Below, piece after piece: positions 24,683 through 33,027 of a stretch of 64,000 bases of DNA. The DNA comes from Poriferisodalis sp965203655 (GTDB lineage Bacteria; Actinomycetota; Acidimicrobiia; Acidimicrobiales; Poriferisodalaceae): NCBI RefSeq assembly GCF_965203655.1, contig NZ_CBDBDD010000008.1:310001-374000 (forward strand), given 5' to 3'. A program made the translations under genes and the position numbers. Within the stretch, counting starts at the first letter, position 1; each line of letters opens with the position of its first letter. The notes beneath the pieces were generated by a model. The model had not been told where the DNA came from, ran no database searches, and worked only from the letters and a program-made list of their open reading frames with translations.

Positions 24683-26575
24683 TCAGAACGGCCGCGTTGC
24701 GTCGAGGGCGGCGCGGGCAGCGGCCACCCGGGAGGCGACGTCGTCGGGTGACAGCGGCGGGGGTTCGGCGGTGGCGGCCGCGATCTGAGCCAACCAGGGT
24801 GAGGGGCTGCGAGGGCCGCCGGTCGCGCCGCGCCTGGACCGGTGGCGTGCCCACGTGAGATGCAGCGTGCGTGAGGCCCGCGAGACGGCCACATAGAACA
24901 GCCGCCGTTCCTCGGGATCGTCGCGGCGCAGCGGCACGAGGCCGTCCTCGACGCCGGCGATCACGACGTGATGCCACTGCAGGCCCTTGGCGGCGTGGAA
25001 GGTGGCGAGTATCACGGCCCCGTCGGTGGCATCGAAGGGAGTGCCCCGCCGATCGCTGTCGATCAGGTCAGTGGTCAGCTCGCGGTCGTTCGACGACAGC
25101 AGGCTGACCCAGGTCGCGAATCCCTCTCCGGTGGGCTCGCTGCGACTGAGCGTGCGGCCCGACGTGCGGCCCGAGACACGGGACATCTCGGCGAGGTAGG
25201 CATCAGCGAGGTCGAGCACGCGTGCCAGCACCGGTTCGATCGGCTCGCCCTGCGCCGTATCGAGCGCGTCGGCGCGCATGTCTTCGACGGTGATCGAGAA
25301 GCGATCACCGTCGGTTCGGAAGCGCTCCAGCATCTGCTGGACGGCGGGCAGCTGCAGGAACGGGCTTCGCTGCCCGCTCAGTCGACATGGGATGCCGCGA
25401 GCGTCGAGCGCAGCCGCAATGTCGGTGAGCTGGGCGTTCGTGCGGGCAAGGACACCAAATGAGTCCCAGCGCACGCCGCCGATGTGACGATCGGCAATCC
25501 ATCGAGCGATACCGGCGGCCTCGGCCGCGGCATCGTCGAATGCGGCGACGGCCGGCGCAGGACCGGTCTCGTGCGGCCGCGCCGGTGCGTACGGGTCTTC
25601 GTGTCGCTCCAACACTGCCTGTGCCGCCGTGACCAGGGCGGGGTGGCTGCGGTAGTTGAGTTCGAGCCGGACGATCTGCGCCCCTTCGAAATGGCGCTCG
25701 AACTCAGTGATGTAACGACTGTCCGCGCCATTCCAGCCATAGATCGCCTGGTCGGCATCGCCGACGGCGCAAATGTCGGCGGCCCCGCTGTGCACCGCCT
25801 CAGGGCCGCCTATCCACTCTTGCAGCAGGTACCACTGCAGCCGGTTGAGATCCTGAAACTCATCGACGAAGAAGTGCCGGTGGAGCCAGCGCCGAGCTGC
25901 GGCGAAGTGCTCGTCGGAGCGCATCAGCCGCGTGCATTCGGCGAGCAGGTCATCGAAGTCGAGCAGCCGGCGGCGCGACTTGACGCGCTCGAAGTGGCGG
26001 TACAGCTCCGCAGCGGCCGCGCCGGCGTCGGGACCGAGTCGGCGCGTGCCGGGTCCGTCCCGGTACTCGGCGACCGACAAGTCGCTGGCCTTGGCCCAGT
26101 CGATCTCCCGCAGGGCAGTTGCCACCGTGATCGGCGGCCGGTGGCCGAAGTCGCGCTGGAGGTGCTCAGCCAGCTCACCGCTCAGTGCCGACCGGTTCGG
26201 CAGGATCTTGCGCTCGGCCCGACCGTGGTCGATGTCGTACTGGCGAATCTGCGAGAGCGCAAGCGAGTGGAACGTCCCGACGGGTCCCATGTCGTCGACA
26301 TCGAGCTGCCGCAGGCGGGAGCTGAGCTCCCTCGCCGCTCGCCGCGTGAAGGTCACCGCTACAGCCCGTCGTGCCTGCATCGAGGTGGTCGCGGCCCGCC
26401 AGGCGATGCGCTGGGTGAGCACACGGGTCTTGCCGCTTCCCGGTCCGGCGACCACCAGCAGCGCCGCAGCGGGCGAGCGCACCGCCGAGCGCTGCGAGGC
26501 ATCGAGCCCATCGTCGGCCGGCAGCACTTCACCCCCCTGCGGGGCATCGGCCGGAGCTTCCGCCGGATCACTCAT
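24683..26575 (-). CDS. UvrD/Rep-family ATP-dependent DNA helicase
   Basis: A 630-residue superfamily 1A helicase. Motif I VVAGPGSGKTRVLTQRI (residues about 41-57), Ia VTFTRRAARELSSRL, II FFVDEFQDLNRLQW (DEFQD rather than DEYQD), III VGDADQAIYGWNGA, IV LELNYRSHPAL, V ATFHAAKGLQWHHVVIAG and VI FYVAVSRASRTLHLTWAR are all seen. It should unwind DNA 3' to 5' in repair or in clearing replication. It is shorter than the PcrA/UvrD1 type (about 750-770 residues) and lacks a recognisable HRDC domain at its end. The ATG at 26575 lies only 34 nt from the divergent BtuF-like gene, so their promoters must overlap. Confidence 0.93.
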   Translation of the reverse strand: MSDPAEAPADAPQGGEVLPADDGLDASQRSAVRSPAAALLVVAGPGSGKTRVLTQRIAWRAATTSMQARRAVAVTFTRRAARELSSRLRQLDVDDMGPVGTFHSLALSQIRQYDIDHGRAERKILPNRSALSGELAEHLQRDFGHRPPITVATALREIDWAKASDLSVAEYRDGPGTRRLGPDAGAAAAELYRHFERVKSRRRLLDFDDLLAECTRLMRSDEHFAAARRWLHRHFFVDEFQDLNRLQWYLLQEWIGGPEAVHSGAADICAVGDADQAIYGWNGADSRYITEFERHFEGAQIVRLELNYRSHPALVTAAQAVLERHEDPYAPARPHETGPAPAVAAFDDAAAEAAGIARWIADRHIGGVRWDSFGVLARTNAQLTDIAAALDARGIPCRLSGQRSPFLQLPAVQQMLERFRTDGDRFSITVEDMRADALDTAQGEPIEPVLARVLDLADAYLAEMSRVSGRTSGRTLSRSEPTGEGFATWVSLLSSNDRELTTDLIDSDRRGTPFDATDGAVILATFHAAKGLQWHHVVIAGVEDGLVPLRRDDPEERRLFYVAVSRASRTLHLTWARHRSRRGATGGPRSPSPWLAQIAAATAEPPPLSPDDVASRVAAARAALDATRPF

Positions 26576-26609
26576 CGAGGCGAAACTAGACCTTCGTTAG
26601 CCTGCGTTC

Positions 26610-27374
26610 GTGCGGGTGATCAGCCTTGTCCCGAGCGCTACCGAGACGCTGGCGGCGTGGGGAATCGACCCGGTGGCGTGCACCCGGTACTGCGAGCGAC
26701 CCGATCTGCCACACGTCGGCGGCACCAAGAATCCCGACATCGCTGCCATCGCGGAACTGGCGCCTGATCTGGTCGTCGTGGACCGCGAGGAGAACCGGCG
26801 CCCCGACTACGACGCGCTTGTGGCCGCCGGCATCGAGGTCGAGGCGCTGCACATCGCCTCCCTCGACGACGTCGAGCCGGAACTGTTGCGATTGGCACGG
26901 CGTGTCGGCGCCGATTGGCGGCCCGAGCCGCTGCCGAGCCAGTCCCAGCTCCCGCCATTGCGTCATCGGGGCGGGGGAGACGAGCGCGTGCGAGTGTTCG
27001 TGCCGATCTGGCGCCGCCCATTCATGTCGATCGGCGCCCCCACGTACGGGGCGTCCCTGCTGGCCTATTGCGGGCTGGAGGTGGCGTTCGCCGACCGGCC
27101 CGACCCGTACCCCACGCTGGACGAGGCCGATCTTGCGAGCGAACCAATCGACCTCGTGCTCGCATCCACCGAGCCGTACCCGTGGCACCGCCGCAATCTC
27201 GATGAGCTCGACGCCTACGGCCCCGTCCATCTCATCGACGGTCAGGACCTGTTCTGGTGGGGAACGCGCACGCCCGCCGCCGTCCGGCGCGTCGCGGACG
27301 CCGTCGCGCAGGCGTTGAGCGGACCGACGCCGCCCGCGGGCCCCGCCGGGGAGGCTCGCGCCGGCGCGCAGTAG
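26610..27374 (+). CDS. Cytosolic helical-backbone metal receptor (BtuF/cobalamin-binding-like) protein
   Basis: A 254-residue protein of the BtuF-like fold (VISLVPSATETLAAWG at the start, LAPDLVVVDREENRRPDY in the middle, a long connecting helix, and FWWGTRTPAAVRRVADAV near the end). These proteins bind metal chelates such as cobalamin or haem. Unlike transporter receptors it has no signal peptide or lipobox: the conserved domain begins at residue 2 after the GTG at 26610. No permease or ATPase gene adjoins. A cytosolic role is therefore inferred. The last 25 residues are Pro/Gly/Ala-rich. Confidence 0.85.
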   Translation: MRVISLVPSATETLAAWGIDPVACTRYCERPDLPHVGGTKNPDIAAIAELAPDLVVVDREENRRPDYDALVAAGIEVEALHIASLDDVEPELLRLARRVGADWRPEPLPSQSQLPPLRHRGGGDERVRVFVPIWRRPFMSIGAPTYGASLLAYCGLEVAFADRPDPYPTLDEADLASEPIDLVLASTEPYPWHRRNLDELDAYGPVHLIDGQDLFWWGTRTPAAVRRVADAVAQALSGPTPPAGPAGEARAGAQ

Positions 27375-27411
27375 CGTTGTCAGCGGACCAACCGCGAGAT
27401 CAGGAGTGACG

Positions 27412-28563
27412 ATGGGCACAGGACCGCTGGCAGGCGTTCGCATCATCGAGTTGCAGGGCATCGGCCCCGGGCCGTTCTGCGGGATGATGCTCTCGGACAT
27501 GGGGGCGGAGGTCATCCGCATCGACCGCTCGGCCCGAGTGCGCGACCGCGACCCTGACACCCCGCCGATCGACGTGCTCGCCCGCGGACGCTCTTCCATC
27601 GGTCTCGATCTCAAGAACCCCGACGGGGTCGAAGCGCTGCTGCGGCTGGTGGAGCACTCCGATGCCCTCATCGAGGGCTTCCGCCCCGGCGTGATGGAAC
27701 GGCTCGGCATCGGTCCCGACGAGTGCCTCGCACGCAACCCGCGTCTGGTCTATGGCCGGATGACCGGCTGGGGCCAAGAGGGCCCGTACCACATGGGTGC
27801 CGGCCACGACATCAACTACATCGCTCTGGCCGGCGCGCTCGACCCCATCGGCCGCAAGGGAGAGCCGCCGATCGCGCCGCTGAACCTCGTGGGCGACTTC
27901 GGCGGCGGCGGCATGCTGTTGGCGTTCGGCGTGGCGTGCGCCCTGTTCGAGTCGCAGCGCTCCGGCCAAGGCCAGGTGATCGACGCAGCGATGGTCGACG
28001 GTGCCGCAACGCTGATGGCCATGTTCCATTCCATGCGGGCGCTCGGCGTGTGGAACGACGAGCGGGGCACCAACCTGCTCGACACCGGCAGCCACTTCTA
28101 CGACGTGTACCAGTGCGCGGACGGCAACTACATCTCGGTCGGATCGATCGAGCCGCAGTTCTACGCCGAGCTGCTGCGCCTCACCGGCCTCGACGAGGAC
28201 CCTGAGTTCGCCAATCAGCACTCGCGCAGCGGCTGGCCGCACCAGAAGGAGCGGATCGCGGAGGTCTTCAGGTCGAAGACACGCGATGAGTGGTGCGAGA
28301 TCATGGACGCCACCGACGTGTGCTTCGCCCCGGTGCTGACGCTGGAAGAGGCTCCCCAGCACCCGCACAACGTCCATCGCGACGTCTTCTGCGAGGTGGC
28401 CGGCGTGGTCCAGCCGAGCCCGTCGCCGCGCTTCAGCCGCACGGTCCAGGCCGTGCAGGGACCGCCGGCGCATCCGGGCCAGCACACTGACGAGGTGCTG
28501 GCCATCGCCGGCTACGACCCTGACGACATAGCGAAGCTGCGCGATACCGGTGCCGTCGCCTGA
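27412..28563 (+). CDS. CaiB/BaiF family protein, probable alpha-methylacyl-CoA racemase
   Basis: At 383 residues this protein matches the racemase branch of class III CoA-transferase folds. The opening GVRIIELQGIGPGPFCGMM and LSDMGAEVIRID is typical of alpha-methylacyl-CoA racemase. Candidates for its catalytic pair are the His in GAGHDINYIALAG and the Asp in NLVGDFGGGGM, both in the places known from mycobacterial MCR. It would interconvert (2R)- and (2S)-methylacyl-CoAs, allowing breakdown of branched or sterol side chains. AGGAG lies 6 nt before the ATG at 27412, preferred over an in-frame GTG at 27406. The SDR and MaoC genes at 7615-9512 would serve the same pathway. Confidence 0.88.
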   Translation: MGTGPLAGVRIIELQGIGPGPFCGMMLSDMGAEVIRIDRSARVRDRDPDTPPIDVLARGRSSIGLDLKNPDGVEALLRLVEHSDALIEGFRPGVMERLGIGPDECLARNPRLVYGRMTGWGQEGPYHMGAGHDINYIALAGALDPIGRKGEPPIAPLNLVGDFGGGGMLLAFGVACALFESQRSGQGQVIDAAMVDGAATLMAMFHSMRALGVWNDERGTNLLDTGSHFYDVYQCADGNYISVGSIEPQFYAELLRLTGLDEDPEFANQHSRSGWPHQKERIAEVFRSKTRDEWCEIMDATDVCFAPVLTLEEAPQHPHNVHRDVFCEVAGVVQPSPSPRFSRTVQAVQGPPAHPGQHTDEVLAIAGYDPDDIAKLRDTGAVA

Positions 28564-29017
28564 GCCAGGATCGGAAGCTGCCCCGGCGCCGGATTCGGAG
28601 CGCGCCGTGCCCGATGGCGCCCGCCCAGGGCGCGCCGATCAGTCTGGCGAGCCTTCGAGACCCGCCGAGCAGCACAGCGCCCCGCCGGGACTCGATCGCA
28701 AGCTCGTGCCGCTGTACGACGAGGCTGCCGCGGTTGCCGACGTGTCGCCGGCGAGTGCCTGCGCGCTGGCACGGCTGCTGCTGCGCAGCCTCATCCAGTC
28801 CCAAGGACTGCGCGGCCGTCACCTCGTGCGCGACATCAGCGAGCTGGTCTCTGCGGGGGCCCCTGTTGGGCTCCTGCGAGCCCTCGACGTGATGAAGCTG
28901 AGTGAGACCGAGGCGCGCCGACCCGGCGAGATCAACCTCGCAAACGGCCACGGCGACGCGCAGAACCTCATGATGTTCATCCACCTGTTCACCGAGCACG
29001 TCTCACCGCGTCAGTGA
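28550..29017 (+). CDS. Hypothetical protein, DUF4145-like
   Basis: A 155-residue soluble protein. The first 45 residues are Pro/Ala/Glu-rich and likely disordered. The rest is helical (LYDEAAAVADVSPASACALA, then LLLRSLIQSQGL, a DISELVSAGAP loop and NGHGDAQNLMMFIHLFTEHV). The pattern of an Arg-containing helix followed by a 'small-ring' helix and an Asn/Gly/His motif recalls DUF4145, a domain often found in or near restriction genes, but the match is by eye only. The GTG at 28550 overlaps the racemase stop by 14 nt, and the next gene starts within its own stop (GTGA). Its position beside the island may be coincidental. Confidence 0.6.
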   Translation: MPSPEPGSEAAPAPDSERAVPDGARPGRADQSGEPSRPAEQHSAPPGLDRKLVPLYDEAAAVADVSPASACALARLLLRSLIQSQGLRGRHLVRDISELVSAGAPVGLLRALDVMKLSETEARRPGEINLANGHGDAQNLMMFIHLFTEHVSPRQ

Positions 29018-29385
29018 GCGCTGAGGTCTGGTCGACGGTCCACACGGCGCTCGGCTGGGCAATGGTGCTGTCGAATGGGGCGGCGGGACTCTGGGCGCTC
29101 GGCGCGATCCGCTGGCACGCGCTGCGGCACCGCAGCCTGTGGTGGCTGCTGGGCGGCGCATGGGTGCTGGTGTTCATCCAGCTCACCGCTGGGGTCATCC
29201 TCATGCGAGTCGCCGCGGTCGATGCCCCGGCGTTCCACGTGTTCTACGGGGTCTGCTGCGCCGTGGCGGTCGCGTTCGTCATCGGCTACCGCCAGCAGCT
29301 CGAGCACCGCCGCTACGAGCTGTTCGGCCTCGGCGCCCTGTTCATCATGGGCCTCGCTATCCGGGCCATGTTCCTGGGCAGCTGA
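29014..29385 (+). CDS. Small four-helix membrane protein, function unknown
   Basis: A 123-residue protein with four hydrophobic helices (around residues 9-32, 43-64, 71-91 and 104-120) and short loops, so it should reside in the cytoplasmic membrane. No catalytic or binding motif is recognised. The GTG at 29014 overlaps the previous stop by 4 nt. Its 3' end (CGCTATCCGGGCC... to CAGCTG) is repeated imperfectly at 36737, on the far side of the accessory island; in this reading frame both copies encode AIRA(M/V)FL(G/A)S. The gene end may therefore be the integration site of the island. Confidence 0.7.
   Translation: MSAEVWSTVHTALGWAMVLSNGAAGLWALGAIRWHALRHRSLWWLLGGAWVLVFIQLTAGVILMRVAAVDAPAFHVFYGVCCAVAVAFVIGYRQQLEHRRYELFGLGALFIMGLAIRAMFLGS
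29355..29384 (+). repeat. Left copy of 30-nt island-flanking direct repeat (attL-like)
   Basis: The last 30 nt of the membrane-protein gene match 36737-36766 at 26 of 30 positions in the same orientation. Differences fall at wobble positions or conservative codons, so the right copy looks like a diverged 3' end of the same kind of gene. This is what insertion by site-specific recombination at a gene end would leave. Confidence 0.5.
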
Positions 29386-29495
29386 CGCGCGCGGGCCCCC
29401 TCGACCCGACACCGCTACGCCGCCTGCTTGGACAATCCAGACGGGGTCTCGGCATCCACCTTGATGTCACACCTTCGGTCTACCGTTCGTTCATC

Positions 29496-30431
29496 ATGCT
29501 TCTGGACGATCACGCCCCTGCAACGAGACCTCGCGTCGCCAGCTTCTTTGCTGGTATCGGAGGCTTCGATCTCGGGTTTGAGCGCGCCGGCCTGGAGACA
29601 GTGTGGCAATGCGAGATCAATGACTTCTGTCTGGACATCTTGGAACAGCACTGGCCGCATGTAGAACGTGTACGAGACATTCGTGAAGTGGAGTCACATG
29701 AAATACCAAGCGCCGATATTTGGGTCGGCGGATTCCCGTGTCAAGACGTCAGTCTCGCCCGAATGGGGCCACGAGCAGGACTCGCCGGAAGCCAATCCGG
29801 CCTCTTCTATGCATTTGCTGAACTCATTGAGTCTTGTCGCCCCGAAACTATCCTCATCGAAAACGTTGCGGCTCTCCTCTCTTCCAACAAAGGAAGAGAT
29901 TTTGGAATCGTCATACGGACGTTGGCCGAACTCGGGTATGGTCTCGCATGGCGAGTTATTGACAGTCGACACTTCGGCATCCCCCAGTCACGCTCTCGAG
30001 TCTTCATTGTCGGATATCTTGGAGGAGCCGCCAGTGCCGGAGCGGTATTATTTGAGCCCGAATGCGGCGACCGGGATTCTGAGACGCGCCGATCGAATGG
30101 GCAGAAATCTGTTTCCCCCTTTAAGATCTGCGTTGGAGACTCTCGCGTCGGATACGTAAAGAAGCTCGCTCATTGCTTATATGCCGAATCTGCTAGACAC
30201 ACTGGTACTGACTGGTCGCGCAACTACGTTTCGTATCCGCACGGCGCTGTGAGACGACTGACACCGCTTGAGACCGAGCGTTTGCAAGGATTTCCGGATG
30301 ATTGGACAGTTCCAAAGCGAAGGCGCGATGAACTAGAAGCGCTCGATAGCGCTAGATACCACGCCTGTGGGAATGCGGTATCTGTGCCAGTGGCCGAATG
30401 GCTTGGCCGAAGACTACTACAAGTTCTCTAA
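29496..30431 (+). CDS. DNA (cytosine-5-)-methyltransferase
   Basis: The enzyme transfers a methyl group from S-adenosylmethionine to C5 of cytosine in a specific site. Its 311 residues hold motif I (SFFAGIGGFDLGFERAG, about 16-32), motif IV with the catalytic Cys (GGFPCQDVS, Cys82), motif VI (ENV, 122-124), motif VIII (QSRSRVFIVG), motif IX (RRLTPLETERLQGFPDDW) and motif X (GNAVSVPVAEWLGRRL). The target-recognition region between VIII and IX is short (about 75 residues). The ATG at 29496 is where similarity begins; the 110-nt leader shows no clear promoter. It faces the HNH gene, 35 nt apart, so the pair probably forms a type II restriction-modification unit. Low GC marks it as acquired. Confidence 0.92.
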   Translation: MLLDDHAPATRPRVASFFAGIGGFDLGFERAGLETVWQCEINDFCLDILEQHWPHVERVRDIREVESHEIPSADIWVGGFPCQDVSLARMGPRAGLAGSQSGLFYAFAELIESCRPETILIENVAALLSSNKGRDFGIVIRTLAELGYGLAWRVIDSRHFGIPQSRSRVFIVGYLGGAASAGAVLFEPECGDRDSETRRSNGQKSVSPFKICVGDSRVGYVKKLAHCLYAESARHTGTDWSRNYVSYPHGAVRRLTPLETERLQGFPDDWTVPKRRRDELEALDSARYHACGNAVSVPVAEWLGRRLLQVL

Positions 30432-30466
30432 TAGAGCTTGAGGCGAGCGCGGAAGCCTTCAACAGC

Positions 30467-31822
30467 CTATTCGAGATTCGATAGGTCGATATCTTCGTAG
30501 AGCCTTCGGAGATACGCTGGATTCGGCCGCGATGTGCGTAATGTTGGTAGCCGCGAAGACGGGATCTCACCTACGGCCTCGCTGAGGCGTGCGCGTTCGG
30601 ATTCCCCGTACTCTTCTATCAGCGCGGTGGTGTCCACGAAGTATCTTCCTCCTTCGTAGTGCACCGTGAGCAGCACCTGGTCGAAAGCCCAGTGATGGAA
30701 CTTGCACAAGCACAGGCCATTTGACAGATCGTCGAGGTCGTACTCGCTCCACGCAAGGATATGGGCAGCGTCCACGCCGGAGGCGGCGTTCGTTTGACTC
30801 GGAAAGCGGAGCCCGCAGAATGCGCATGTATGCCGCCAAGCTGTGCGAACTGCGTGCGAGAATTGGGAACCGCTTGAACCACGGCCGCTACTAACTCGCA
30901 TAATGCTTGCAGTACGTATGCGCATCGGGATGTCATCCGCGGCGAGCTGTGCAAGTTCCAGCTCCGTGGCAGGCGCGATGGCGTCAACCTCGGGTGATTC
31001 ATAGACTGTTTCAAACAAGGCGTCAATCGGCTCTGCATGGTTGGTTCCGGCGACGCTGTCAAGCCATTGGAAGATTGCACTTGTCGATCGCCAGCTTGCG
31101 GGGTCAGCGGGGCCACTGCGCAGAGCTTCATCATGTTGTATCAGTAGATTCCGGATTTCACGTCCGTGCTCTCCGAATTCGTCATCCATGGCCATGGCAT
31201 GTAGCGTGAGAACTGAATTCCACCGGGCATCAAAGCCTAAGTGCTGAATTCCACTCTGATTCCTGATGGAGACATAGTTTGGCTTCGCGACGATTCTCTC
31301 GCTTGTCTCATCAAGTTCGACCTGCGGGCTGAATCCCACTTTGTCCAGCAAGTAACCTCTCTGCTGAAGTACCGGAAAGCGGTCGGCGGTGTTTAGGAAG
31401 TCTCTAATCGGCCTCAAGAGAAGTAGCGACGCCATCTGCCTACCGACTTGCGGAGTAGAGGCGTTCGGATCGACCTTCCTAAATCGTGCCTTGCCGCTGC
31501 GGGCCGGCTTGATGTGCAAGTCGCTGGACATGACGGAGCCATCCGGCAATCGCCAATCGAGCTTCCAACCGTCGAGTTCAGAAGCCCGAACTCCTTGATG
31601 GTGTCCTACTAGCTCGTATTCCCCTCGACCCCCGGATGTTCTGAATCCAATGTGCATGGCGATGTAGCTTCCTCGCAGATCGCTTAGCAAGCCTTGCGTC
31701 CAGTCATTGCACTTGTAGCTGGGCCGGCAACACTTGACAAGCGAGCGAGACGGTAGTTGCTGTGGGCCGGTCGCGTGACCGTTTTGCTCTTCGTATACGC
31801 TTGCCGCCAGCAGCTCGGACAC
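30467..31822 (-). CDS. HNH endonuclease (probable type II restriction enzyme)
   Basis: A 451-residue protein with a C-terminal HNH nuclease. The zinc-type pair is CAFC (333-336), the first His lies in GVDAAHILAWSEYDL (His354), Asn in DLSNGLCLCKFHHW (Asn368) with His376/377 completing the ββα-metal motif. This matches HNH_2-type restriction enzymes. The N-terminal 300 residues match no domain I recognise and probably read the target sequence; residues 31-38 contain three cysteines. The GTG at 31822 opens the frame. It lies last in the HerA-NurA-methyltransferase operon (50-nt gap) but its lower GC matches the convergent C5-methyltransferase, which would protect its sites. Confidence 0.82.
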   Translation of the reverse strand: MSELLAASVYEEQNGHATGPQQLPSRSLVKCCRPSYKCNDWTQGLLSDLRGSYIAMHIGFRTSGGRGEYELVGHHQGVRASELDGWKLDWRLPDGSVMSSDLHIKPARSGKARFRKVDPNASTPQVGRQMASLLLLRPIRDFLNTADRFPVLQQRGYLLDKVGFSPQVELDETSERIVAKPNYVSIRNQSGIQHLGFDARWNSVLTLHAMAMDDEFGEHGREIRNLLIQHDEALRSGPADPASWRSTSAIFQWLDSVAGTNHAEPIDALFETVYESPEVDAIAPATELELAQLAADDIPMRIRTASIMRVSSGRGSSGSQFSHAVRTAWRHTCAFCGLRFPSQTNAASGVDAAHILAWSEYDLDDLSNGLCLCKFHHWAFDQVLLTVHYEGGRYFVDTTALIEEYGESERARLSEAVGEIPSSRLPTLRTSRPNPAYLRRLYEDIDLSNLE

Positions 31823-31872
31823 GGCCGTTAGGCACCGTTCGGCCTCGGCATTAGCCCGCTCGTCGGCCCTAG

Positions 31873-33027
31873 CTAGGCCGCTGCCACGCCCCGATGAGCT
31901 GCGACCGTCGCCGTTGTGGGGCGCACGAGCAGGTCGATCTCGCCGGGCTTGTCTGCCCGGTCGCCGTAGAGCGATGTCTGGGTGGGGCGACTGAATGGGG
32001 CCGGGCTCACTTCGACTTCTCGTTCGCCGGCAATGTCGCTCAGGATCGGGAGCACGACGTCGAGCGTGCGTTCGCGGGCGTCACAGCGCACCAGCCAGGC
32101 CGCATCAGGGTGCGCTCTGGCTGCGGTGGCAGCGAATACTCGCTCCAGCATGGTGCGGTACTTGGCCAAGCCGACGTGCTTATGCCGAGTGTCCCACTTC
32201 GGCAGAGCAGGGCCCTCCCCGATCGCCCACAGCCTCAACCAGCTGTCGACCCCGTAGTCGGTGACGCCGCTGTATGGGGGAGATGTCACTACCAGCCGCG
32301 CTGGGGCGGGCGGCTCGACAAGGTCGGTGGCGGAATCGCCGAGGGTGACGGTCACGCCGCGGCTGTGAGATCTCTCGGGAATTCCTTTGCGATAACGCCA
32401 GTCGACTCTGGCGTTGAGGAAGCTGATCGGGTCGACCTCGGGCGGAGTCTCGTAGCCATTCTCGTTCCACCAACGCACGCAGTATTCCGGCGCCATCGCT
32501 CGGCAATGCCGCATTTGGTTCGACAATCCCTGCGGCACCTTGCTGTGCAAGTACTGGAGGATCAATGCGGCCACGGTGCGATCGGTAGTGCCGTCGCGCC
32601 ACCGAAGCTCGCGGCGGGCGGCGTTGAGGAATCCCAGCACCTTCGGGCAGAACGCCAGCTGCTGGAACTGCGACTCGGGCTCGCGGTCTTTGGGTTTGGC
32701 AGCCTTGGCAATGTCACCGATGCGATCCTTCACTGCATCTGGGTCCGACGCCGGAGCTGTCTTGGTGGCGGCGTACACCCAGGCGACGGGGTTGATCTCG
32801 CATGCGACCGCGTCCCTGCCTGCGACCATTGCCGCATAGGGTGCCGTGCCTCGCCCGCAGAACGGGTCCAAGACCACGTCTCCGGGTTCGGTGAAGCGAT
32901 CAACGGCATCCTGAGCGAAACGGATCGGGAACATCGCGTAGTAGGGGCCCAGTCGGGCCCACCGGGCTTCAGGGGTTGCGAAACCGGTGCCGCAATCAGG
33001 AGTCGGGTTCGTCAGGGCGTCCATCAT
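31873..33027 (-). CDS. Amino-methyltransferase of DNA (N4-C or N6-A), SPPY type
   Basis: A 384-residue DNA methylase. The SAM-binding motif I (VLDPFCGRGTAPYAAMVAG, residues 53-70, followed by the acidic CEINP) precedes the catalytic motif IV (VVTSPPYSGVTDYG, 247-260). SPPY points to N4-cytosine or N6-adenine methylation. The order I then IV with about 190 residues between resembles the alpha-type layout rather than the IV-then-I order more often associated with SPPY enzymes. The intervening region probably recognises DNA. ATG at 33027 overlaps the NurA stop by 1 nt (TGATG), so translation is coupled; a second ATG lies at 33024. Its job is presumably to mark self DNA for the HerA-NurA machine. 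Confidence 0.85.
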   Translation of the reverse strand: MMDALTNPTPDCGTGFATPEARWARLGPYYAMFPIRFAQDAVDRFTEPGDVVLDPFCGRGTAPYAAMVAGRDAVACEINPVAWVYAATKTAPASDPDAVKDRIGDIAKAAKPKDREPESQFQQLAFCPKVLGFLNAARRELRWRDGTTDRTVAALILQYLHSKVPQGLSNQMRHCRAMAPEYCVRWWNENGYETPPEVDPISFLNARVDWRYRKGIPERSHSRGVTVTLGDSATDLVEPPAPARLVVTSPPYSGVTDYGVDSWLRLWAIGEGPALPKWDTRHKHVGLAKYRTMLERVFAATAARAHPDAAWLVRCDARERTLDVVLPILSDIAGEREVEVSPAPFSRPTQTSLYGDRADKPGEIDLLVRPTTATVAAHRGVAAA

